37,616 nucleotides of DNA from JBAZAX01 sp964568625 (GTDB lineage: Bacteria > Babelota > Babeliae > Babelales > RVW-14). This document shows positions 9,036 through 16,764 of this stretch, piece by piece. The position numbers were made by a program, and so were the translations under genes. The notes under the pieces were generated by a model, which was not told the origin of the DNA, searched no databases, and saw only the letters and a program-made list of their open reading frames with translations. Position 1 is the stretch's first letter. Every line of letters starts with the position of its first letter. The stretch covers positions 1 to 37,616 of the forward strand of contig CAZMQG010000016.1 in the NCBI GenBank assembly GCA_964568625.1, in the 5' to 3' direction.

Positions 9036-11129
9036 CTAATTCACGTTATCACAATTTAACAACCCATCAACTGCAACCTGTGCACATGAAAGTACCCTTA
9101 CATTCAAATCATAACTCGAGCCCAATGCCGAGTTGCCAAGAACAATCGAGTTCGAAAGAGCTTGAGTCGTCCGGTCAACGACGTAGTTTACTCGAAATAT
9201 TTGCAAATTATCGTCAATACTATTAACAACAGCAATAAAGCGTCCATCCGAAGACCATGATTCTGAGTAAGGATTTGATCCAGTTGTTACATTTCCACCA
9301 ACTTGGATTGGAGTCTCCGATCCATTGAAGCTAAACATTTGCAAAGTACTGGTCCAATAATTAACTACAACAAGCAAACGTCCATCTGGGGACCAGGATA
9401 CTGAAGATGATTCAGATGAAGATCCAGTACTTGCGTTACCACCAATTTGGATAGGGGTGTCAAGTCCATTGAATTTAAATACTCTCAAAGAACCACTATC
9501 AACAGTAGCAACAAAGCGCCCATCCGGCGACCAGGATACTGATGCTCCTGCAGCTCCAATAGTTACATAACTTCCAACTTGGGTTGGGGTACTCGATCCA
9601 TTAAATCTAAATATTTGCAGAACCGAATTAGGGGCAGTACCAGTAACAATAGCGAGAAATCGGCCATCTGGAGACCATGATGCCAAACGAGGGCCCAATC
9701 TTGTGGTTGCATTACCTCCAACTTGGGTTGGAGTCCCCGATCCATCGAATTTAAATATTTGCAAAGTAGTAGCACTGATATTAACAACAGCAAGAAAGCG
9801 TCCATCTGGAGACCATGATACTGACGCCGGATAATTTCCTGTAGTTACATTACTTCCAACTTGAGTAGGGTCACCCGATCCATCAAATCTAAATATTTGC
9901 AGGGTATCACTATTGCTATTAGCAACAGCAAGAAAGCGGCCATCTGGCGACCATGTGACTGAGTAAGGCCCAGATCCAGTGGCTACAATTCCAACTTGGG
10001 TTGGGATTCCTGATCCATTAAATCTAAATATTTGCAGGTAATTAGAAGTAAATCCATTAATAACAGCAAGGAAGCGTCCATCAGGCGACCATGATACTGA
10101 TTGTGGATAATGTTCCGTGGTTGCAGTTGCAATCAATGTAACCGGTGTAGTTGCATTGATTTTCGACGATGCATTACTTCTTATCGCAACCTTATTTTCA
10201 AAGCACACTGTTCCTTTGAAAAATCTCTCTCCTGTCAAGGTTGCAAAAAATGAACAGCCATTAAGATAAAGCTGTGAGGTCTGATCCGCCATCAAAATAA
10301 AATTATTTGTCGTATAAGTCGAATTGACTGTATAAGGACAGTCTGTAAAAGTAGCCGGCGCAACTGAAAATGTTGTGTAAAGATCAAAATACAATTTTGA
10401 ATCGGATGTTATTAAACTTGGTTGGCATGACCGATAAACAAACGCTGACGTTCCTGTTACTGCAACATCGTTATGAATAAACATCTGCCCACGATTAAAA
10501 TAAAAGTCATCTGCAAGCGCGAGTTCAACATCATCAAGGCAAAGCTTGCTGCCCGACGATGCACATTGAACAGCTGGATGTCCCGGCTGATTTCGTGTAT
10601 TCTGCAAAACTAAATTTCTTAAAGTTAATGTTGCATCCGTATCAACAAATAGTTGTGCGCTGTTACCCAGTAACAATTTATGACCATTTCCATCGATAAC
10701 AACTCTTCCCCCCGTATGAATTATCTTCCCGTCGGGAATTGTCAGGTCACCATTTAAAATCAGCGCCCTATCATATCCATAAATATTTCCACCGGAAGAA
10801 AATGTAACTCCATGGTCCAAAATTAAATCTGATTGTAAAAAAATCGTATTTGTCTCACGTAAATCAATTGCACCGGAAACAGAAACGCATGTATCCATAA
10901 AGACACAAGATCCATGCGTCGATCCAACCCCTGAAGCTTTCTTCTCAACTGTAAAACCATTTGCAAGTCTTACAAAACCTCTGGCAAACTCACTATCATA
11001 AAAAACGTTGTTTACTGTCTGGAATTTTGGTGTAACGGTCCCATCTTGATTCGTAGAATAAAGCGTAAAATAAAGGCCTGTAAAAAATAAACTCAATACA
11101 AAAAAAACATTCTCTGATACTTTTTTCAT
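9036..11129 (-). CDS. Exported beta-solenoid plus seven-blade propeller protein A
   Basis: 697 residues; GGAG ribosome site before ATG at 11129 and a signal peptide over residues 1-25. Residues about 70-240 form a domain rich in short beta strands (IDGNGHKLLLG, LTLRNLVLQN), resembling a right-handed beta-helix. Residues about 335-655 contain seven copies of a blade motif SWSPDGRFLAVVN ... LQIFRFNGSG, so a closed seven-blade propeller is expected. The last 40 residues (SNSIVLGNSALG ... ending NVN) are conserved in two upstream paralogues. Gene B ends 14 bases upstream and the NSNA-repeat gene starts 34 bases downstream. It is probably displayed on the surface or secreted to bind proteins or glycans; no catalytic motif is visible. 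Confidence 0.88.
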   Translation of the reverse strand: MKKVSENVFFVLSLFFTGLYFTLYSTNQDGTVTPKFQTVNNVFYDSEFARGFVRLANGFTVEKKASGVGSTHGSCVFMDTCVSVSGAIDLRETNTIFLQSDLILDHGVTFSSGGNIYGYDRALILNGDLTIPDGKIIHTGGRVVIDGNGHKLLLGNSAQLFVDTDATLTLRNLVLQNTRNQPGHPAVQCASSGSKLCLDDVELALADDFYFNRGQMFIHNDVAVTGTSAFVYRSCQPSLITSDSKLYFDLYTTFSVAPATFTDCPYTVNSTYTTNNFILMADQTSQLYLNGCSFFATLTGERFFKGTVCFENKVAIRSNASSKINATTPVTLIATATTEHYPQSVSWSPDGRFLAVINGFTSNYLQIFRFNGSGIPTQVGIVATGSGPYSVTWSPDGRFLAVANSNSDTLQIFRFDGSGDPTQVGSNVTTGNYPASVSWSPDGRFLAVVNISATTLQIFKFDGSGTPTQVGGNATTRLGPRLASWSPDGRFLAIVTGTAPNSVLQIFRFNGSSTPTQVGSYVTIGAAGASVSWSPDGRFVATVDSGSLRVFKFNGLDTPIQIGGNASTGSSSESSSVSWSPDGRLLVVVNYWTSTLQMFSFNGSETPIQVGGNVTTGSNPYSESWSSDGRFIAVVNSIDDNLQIFRVNYVVDRTTQALSNSIVLGNSALGSSYDLNVRVLSCAQVAVDGLLNCDNVN

Positions 11130-11143
11130 TACTTCTCCAAAAT

Positions 11144-13201
11144 TTAATTCACGTTATCATCATTCAAAATTCCATCAACTATAGTTTGTGCTCCTCCCAA
11201 CATACGAATATTCAAATCATAGTTTGGACCCAGCGCTGAGTTGCCAAAAACAATTGATTTCGTAAAAGCTTGAAGCCCTGTGTTGACAGTATAATTTATG
11301 CTGTATATTCGCAAGGCAGAGCTAGTTCTATTTACAACAGCTATGAAATTTCCATTCGGTGACCACGATACGGATTCTGGATAGGTCAATGTACCTATAC
11401 TTACCAATTGATTGACAGTACTAACTCCATCAAAGGAATAAATTTGTAGAGTATTTGACTGCGAACCATTAACAAGAGCAATAAACCGACCATCATGGGA
11501 CCACGTTACTGATTGAGGCCCACCTCCACACGAACCTCCATATGAGCCAACCAAAATGGGGGCTCCTCTTCCATCGAACCTGAAGACACGCAAACCAAAG
11601 TTATAAAGGCCAACTGCAATAAACCGACCATCAGGTGACCATGTCACTGATTCTGGAGAATTAGGAACACTCGCAGCCCCTCCAATTTTAGTCAGTATAT
11701 TAGCACCATCAAAATTATATATTTGAATTCCAGTGCTATCATTCCCAACAGCAATAAACCTACCATCTGATGACCACGATAACGCACGTGTGAATGTTCC
11801 AGAAACAGTAGTTGTAGCTACTCGAATAAGGGTTCCTGTAGGACTAAATCTAAATATTGCAAGTAGATTTGATGAATATTCAACAATAGCTATATATCGA
11901 CCATCAGGCGACCATGATAAAGCTGATATACCATTAACTGTTTCTGAAGAAATTTGTATTGGTGTGCTAGTTCCATTGAATGAAAAAACACTAAGTCTTC
12001 CACTAGAATCGGTAGACGCAATAAAACGACCATCTGGTGACCAAAATACAGAAGCACCTCTTGAAGCAACAGTTCCACCAACTGCGGTCGGTGCGCTAAT
12101 TCCATCAAATTTGTATATTTGTAAGGTATTAACAGAGAATCCATTAGTAACAGCAATAAACCGCCCATCTGGCGACCATGATGCACATATTGACTGAGGA
12201 GTTGTTCCTATACTTGTTGTATATACTGATCCAATTGAATTAAAAGTGTTAGATGCATTACTTCGCGTTAAAACATGATTTTCAAAATACAACGATCCAT
12301 TTGTTAATCTACATCCTGTCAACGTTGTTAAAAAATTACATCCATTTAGATGAAGTAAAGAAGTTTTATCGGTCATTTGAATAAAATTATTCGTCGTGGT
12401 TGTTGGAAAAGTCGAAAAATAACAATCGGTAAACGTTGCCGGTGCAACTGAAAATGTTGTTCCGATATCAAAATATAAATTTGCTTTGGATGTTATAAAA
12501 CTTGGTCGACATGAACGATAAACAAATGCCGACGTACCTGTTACAGCAACGTCATTGTGTATAAATATTTGACCTCGATCAAAATAAAAATCATCTGCAA
12601 GCGCAAGTTCAACATCTTCAAGACAAAGCTTACTTCCTGAAGAGGCACACTGCACAGCAGGGTGCCCCGGCTGATTTCGCGTATTCTGCAAAACTAAATT
12701 TCTTAAGGTTAAAGTTGCATCCGTATCAACAAAAAGTTGTGCGCTGTTGCCCAGTAACAATTTATGACCATTTCCATCGATAACAACTCTTCCGCCCGTA
12801 TGAATAATCTTTCCATCGGGAATGGTTAGATCTCCGTTTAAAATAAGAGCTCTATCATATCCATAAATATTCCCACTGGAAGAAAATGTAACTCCATGAT
12901 CCAAAATTAAATCTGCTTGCAAAAAAATTGTATTCGTTTCACGTAAATCAATAGCGCCTGAAACAGAGATGCATGTGTCCATAAAAGCGCATGATCCATG
13001 CGTCGAACCAACGCCTGAGGCTGGAGTAACAACAGAAAAACCATTTGTCATTCTAACAAGACCAAATGCACCCTGCTGATCCCTAAAATTATTATGTGTT
13101 GTCGTATACATTATTCCGGCACGACCAAGTAAACTACCACACTGAATAAAACTGAAAATATTTATAATTGATAAACAGGTAATGAAAATAATTTTATACA
13201 T
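11144..13201 (-). CDS. Exported beta-solenoid plus seven-blade propeller protein B
   Basis: The frame extends to a TTG at 13321, but the ATG at 13201 is preferred: it directly begins a signal peptide (MYKIIFITCLSIINIFSF) after a purine-rich stretch. That gives 685 residues. It has the same order as protein A: a nearly identical N-terminal solenoid-like domain, seven blades with WSPDGRFIAV motifs, and the NSIVFGNSALG ... DDNVN tail. The blades differ clearly from those of A and C. The 117 bases after gene C hold no visible terminator, which supports co-transcription. Function unknown; likely a binding protein outside the cytoplasm. Confidence 0.87.
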   Translation of the reverse strand: MYKIIFITCLSIINIFSFIQCGSLLGRAGIMYTTTHNNFRDQQGAFGLVRMTNGFSVVTPASGVGSTHGSCAFMDTCISVSGAIDLRETNTIFLQADLILDHGVTFSSSGNIYGYDRALILNGDLTIPDGKIIHTGGRVVIDGNGHKLLLGNSAQLFVDTDATLTLRNLVLQNTRNQPGHPAVQCASSGSKLCLEDVELALADDFYFDRGQIFIHNDVAVTGTSAFVYRSCRPSFITSKANLYFDIGTTFSVAPATFTDCYFSTFPTTTTNNFIQMTDKTSLLHLNGCNFLTTLTGCRLTNGSLYFENHVLTRSNASNTFNSIGSVYTTSIGTTPQSICASWSPDGRFIAVTNGFSVNTLQIYKFDGISAPTAVGGTVASRGASVFWSPDGRFIASTDSSGRLSVFSFNGTSTPIQISSETVNGISALSWSPDGRYIAIVEYSSNLLAIFRFSPTGTLIRVATTTVSGTFTRALSWSSDGRFIAVGNDSTGIQIYNFDGANILTKIGGAASVPNSPESVTWSPDGRFIAVGLYNFGLRVFRFDGRGAPILVGSYGGSCGGGPQSVTWSHDGRFIALVNGSQSNTLQIYSFDGVSTVNQLVSIGTLTYPESVSWSPNGNFIAVVNRTSSALRIYSINYTVNTGLQAFTKSIVFGNSALGPNYDLNIRMLGGAQTIVDGILNDDNVN

Positions 13202-13317
13202 TTTACTTCTTCTCTCTTTCTTACGTATACTCTCTTTCAAATTTTTCAAGTTAGATTTCTCAAGTTCAGACTCTGTATTTTTTTGCCCAACAAAGCACTT
13301 CATGCGCAAAGCCTTGG

Positions 13318-15456
13318 TCAATTAACGTTATCATCATTCAAGATCCCATCAACTATAGCTTGTGCTCCGGCCAAAACTCGAACGTTCAAATCATAACTTG
13401 ATCCCAAAACTGAATTACCAAAAACTATAGAATTTGAAATAGACTGGCCATCAGTTTCCGGACCATATTGTAAAGTATAAATGTCAATTTCACCGTGTTC
13501 CGATACCATCGTTGATCCTCCGGTAGCCAAATTATTTCCGTCAGGACTCCAATTAACTGATTCTAACGATCCTTTTTCTTCTGTTCCATAACTTTGAGAT
13601 GCTATAAGATTTAAAATCCAATTCCAGCTGTCAAAACTGTAAATTTCTAATTGTGAGTGTCCTACATCTGGATAGGTTCCTCCAATTGCAATGTAACGGC
13701 CATCAGGACTCCAATTTACTGAATTTACATAATTGCCAAAAGTTTCAGAAACAGCAAAGGATAAAGCTGAACCGTCGAAATAATAAATTTGTATATCACC
13801 ATCTCCACCAATAGCAAGATAAAATCCATCAGGGCTCCAACTTATTGATTCCAAACCATAAAAACTACCGGTTTCAGCCACAAGAGATAATGTCGATCCA
13901 TCAAAATTATATATTCTAAGCTTAGTGCCACCAGCATAATAGTATTCCCCAACAGCAAGATATCGACCATTAGGGCTCCAGTCTGTAGATAATATTGCTC
14001 CATTGGTAATTTGACTGGCCTGTTCGGCAACAAGAGACAAAGAAACTCCGTCAAAACGATAAATTTGAAGTTCTTTACCGGATGTTGGAAATTGCCCACC
14101 AATAGCAAGATATCTACCATCAGGGCTCCAATTTACACTAAAGACAGTAGGAGTGTACTCATGACCATAACTTTGCGATAAAACAAGCGTTAATAAAGAA
14201 CCTTCAAACTTGTAAATCTGCAATTCATCTCCACTTGCATTTGTTGCCCCACCAACAGCAAGGTACCGGCCATCAGGGCTCCAATTTACCGATCTTATAG
14301 ATCCATTGTAATTAGCATATGCTATAGAATTTAAAGATAAATCATAAATATAAATATCATATCCTGAATATGAAATGTCATATCCAGCAGCAATATAACG
14401 TCCATCAGGACTAAAGTTTACTGAATTTATCGACTCTCCATAATTCATATAAACCCAAGATCCAGTATCTTTTAATTCCAGTTGAGCAGCACTGGTTATT
14501 GTTACTTTGTTGTCAAAAATCAGCTGACCTTTTGTTAGACGCATTCCGGTCATTGTTGCCTTCAGTGCACAGCCATTTAAATAAAACTGTGATGTTGCAT
14601 CTTGCATGACCAACAAATTTTGTGCCAATGGATTTGGCGTCTCAACATTACTTGGTTTGAATTCAAAAGTAGTATTCGGATTAAAATAAAAAGTACTGTC
14701 AGCGGTTATATAGCTAGAATTTGTCGAACGGTACACAAATGCCGACGTACCAGTTACAGCAACATCATTGTGGACAAAAAGCTGCCCCTGATTAAAATAA
14801 AAATCATCTGCAAGCGCAAGCTCAACATCATCAAGACAAAGCTTGCTACCAGAAGAGGCACATTGAACAGCCGAATGCCCAGGCTGATTTTTTGTGTTCT
14901 GCAAAACTAAATTTCTTAAAGTTAACGTTGCATCCGTATCAACAAAAAGTTGTGCGCTATCGCCCAGTAATATTTTATGCCCATTTCCATCAATCACAAC
15001 CCTTCCACCGGTATGAATTATTTTCCCGTCAGGAATTGTTAAGTCGCCATGCAAAATCACAGATCTGTCATACCCATAAATATTCCCACTCGAAGAAAAT
15101 GTAACTCCATGGTCCAAAATTAAATCTGATTGTAGAAAAATTGTATTTGTTTCACGTAAATCAATTGCACCGGAGACAGATATGCAAGTATCCAGAATTA
15201 CACTTGATCCAATCTTTGATTCTGCCCCCAAATTTGTAACTGTAACAGTAAAACCGTTATCCATACGAACAAAACCGCTAGCACTTTGTCGATTATAAAA
15301 AACGTTGTGCACTGGCTGAAATGCAAAATAACCGGGCGAACCGCCCAAGCTACCTGAATATAAATTTGTAAAATGTGGTGTGAAAAATATTATTATAAAG
15401 ATAAACCAACGACTTTTAAGCCAACGGAATTTGATCCGTTTTTGAATTATACTCAT
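13318..15456 (-). CDS. Exported beta-solenoid plus seven-blade propeller protein C
   Basis: 712 residues, first gene of the four-gene block. A GGGAGAG stretch precedes ATG at 15456, and a basic N-terminus plus hydrophobic segment (residues about 16-32) is a signal peptide. It shares the solenoid-like domain with A and B, with a different set of residues just before it (TNLGAESKIGSS). The seven blades read SVNWSPDGRYLAVGG ... LQIYRFDGS and are the most diverged of the three, richer in Tyr and Gly. It keeps the NSIVFGNSVLG ... DDNVN tail. It probably arose by tandem duplication with propeller divergence. Confidence 0.88.
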   Translation of the reverse strand: MSIIQKRIKFRWLKSRWFIFIIIFFTPHFTNLYSGSLGGSPGYFAFQPVHNVFYNRQSASGFVRMDNGFTVTVTNLGAESKIGSSVILDTCISVSGAIDLRETNTIFLQSDLILDHGVTFSSSGNIYGYDRSVILHGDLTIPDGKIIHTGGRVVIDGNGHKILLGDSAQLFVDTDATLTLRNLVLQNTKNQPGHSAVQCASSGSKLCLDDVELALADDFYFNQGQLFVHNDVAVTGTSAFVYRSTNSSYITADSTFYFNPNTTFEFKPSNVETPNPLAQNLLVMQDATSQFYLNGCALKATMTGMRLTKGQLIFDNKVTITSAAQLELKDTGSWVYMNYGESINSVNFSPDGRYIAAGYDISYSGYDIYIYDLSLNSIAYANYNGSIRSVNWSPDGRYLAVGGATNASGDELQIYKFEGSLLTLVLSQSYGHEYTPTVFSVNWSPDGRYLAIGGQFPTSGKELQIYRFDGVSLSLVAEQASQITNGAILSTDWSPNGRYLAVGEYYYAGGTKLRIYNFDGSTLSLVAETGSFYGLESISWSPDGFYLAIGGDGDIQIYYFDGSALSFAVSETFGNYVNSVNWSPDGRYIAIGGTYPDVGHSQLEIYSFDSWNWILNLIASQSYGTEEKGSLESVNWSPDGNNLATGGSTMVSEHGEIDIYTLQYGPETDGQSISNSIVFGNSVLGSSYDLNVRVLAGAQAIVDGILNDDNVN

Positions 15457-15508
15457 CTCTTCTCTCTCCCATAAGAATTGTTACCAATTCAAAAAACTAT
15501 TAATTCAA

Positions 15509-15537
15509 AAAATATATTTTTTGTTTTTTTTGTGCAA
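15509..15537 (-). promoter_or_regulatory. Possible promoter of the propeller/NSNA block
   Basis: On the minus strand TTGCAC (15537-15532) is followed after 17 bases by TATTTT (15514-15509); an alternative TATATT gives a 15-base spacer. The spacer is an A tract. It lies about 55 bases before the start of protein C and just past the end of rodA. The region is so AT-rich that the match could be chance. Confidence 0.35.
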
Positions 15538-15549
15538 GCATTTTATAAA

Positions 15550-16665
15550 TCAATAATAAAATCGCCTTATGGCAATATTATTAAGCCCACCAAGGCTGGC
15601 AAGCGTTATCCATAAATTTGAGACACCAGAGGTAAAAAGGGGAAGAGGAATTCCAACCGCCGGTAAAATTCCAGTAACCATTCCAAGATTTATACAAACA
15701 GAGATCAAAATGTGAATAAGCAGACCAATCCCAATAATCTGTTCGAATAAAGGGGGAATATGGGCAATAATAAAAATAATTCGAGCAAACATTAAAAAAA
15801 ATAAAAGAAGAATTAACATGGCACCAATAAATCCAAACTCTTCACAGGCAACCGAAAAAATAAAATCCGTATGATCTTCCGGTAAAAAACCAAGTTTATT
15901 CTGAGTTCCCTGTAATAAACCTTTTCCAACTATTCCGCCTGATCCAATTGCAATTTTAGACTGTTCTACCTGATATCGTTCCTTGCGGGCATCACCATAC
16001 CCAAATAAAACCAAAATTCTTTGTTGTTGATACGGCTTTAAAAAATTCCAAAAAAATGGTGCTCCCAACATTCCTATAAGTGCCAAAGTAAGAAAAAACT
16101 CACGATTAATGCCGATGAACCAAAAAGTTATAAACCCCGAAAACAGTATCAAAAGGGCTGTACCAAGATCGGGCTGTTTTGCAATTAACACGAAACTAAT
16201 TAGAAGTACTATCAGCGGAACCATAAACTGTGAAGTTGGCAAATACCTCGATCGTGTAAAATTTACAAATTCAAGATCTTCAAGAAAGTGTGCAATAAAA
16301 AATGGGAAAAAAAGCTTCGCTAATTCCGATGGTTGAAATCGAATAAAATAAAGAGATATCCACCGCTGTCCACCCATCCCTATTTTTCCGCAAACAAGCG
16401 TAACCGTAAGAAGCACTAACACGCCAATGTAAATCCAAAAGCCCAAGCGAGCAAGCCTACGTAAATCTTTAATACAGAAAAAAAAGTATATGCCCAAACC
16501 GGCCAGTGCGCCCAAAACCTGTTTTTTAAAAAACATTGAAATAGGTTTTTCAACTCTGTATGTTGAACTAAAAACAAGAAGCAACCCTAACCCCAACAAT
16601 AGGAGTGTTATAAAAAAACTAAACCAATCAAAATAACGGAAGTAGCGTCTGTCTATCATCAACAT
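15550..16665 (-). CDS. rodA: Rod shape-determining protein RodA (SEDS peptidoglycan polymerase)
   Basis: An integral membrane glycosyltransferase that polymerises lipid II during cell elongation with a class B penicillin-binding protein. The 371 residues form about ten hydrophobic segments. Family motifs are present: GQRWISLYFIRFQPSELAKL (residues about 98-117), the LPEDHTDFIFSVACEEFGF loop that holds the Asp implicated in catalysis, and LPLFTSGVSNLW near the C-terminus. Starts at 16665 or 16659 are equally possible. FtsW is the alternative, but the GQRWI/RFQPSELAKL form and compact size favour RodA. No mreBCD or penicillin-binding protein gene is adjacent. It is divergent from sbcC. Confidence 0.93.
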   Translation of the reverse strand: MLMIDRRYFRYFDWFSFFITLLLLGLGLLLVFSSTYRVEKPISMFFKKQVLGALAGLGIYFFFCIKDLRRLARLGFWIYIGVLVLLTVTLVCGKIGMGGQRWISLYFIRFQPSELAKLFFPFFIAHFLEDLEFVNFTRSRYLPTSQFMVPLIVLLISFVLIAKQPDLGTALLILFSGFITFWFIGINREFFLTLALIGMLGAPFFWNFLKPYQQQRILVLFGYGDARKERYQVEQSKIAIGSGGIVGKGLLQGTQNKLGFLPEDHTDFIFSVACEEFGFIGAMLILLLFFLMFARIIFIIAHIPPLFEQIIGIGLLIHILISVCINLGMVTGILPAVGIPLPLFTSGVSNLWITLASLGGLNNIAIRRFYY

Positions 16666-16764
16666 TGATAGCGTTCTTTCTGGTTTTGGATTAAACTTGG
16701 CGATACGATAATAGTACTACGGTTTTTAAATGTTGAAAACTTTTAAGTTGAGAACTTTAGTTTT

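Noticed and set aside
11144..13321. Start of propeller protein B at TTG 13321
   Set aside because: It would place 40 charged residues before the signal peptide; the ATG at 13201 is better.
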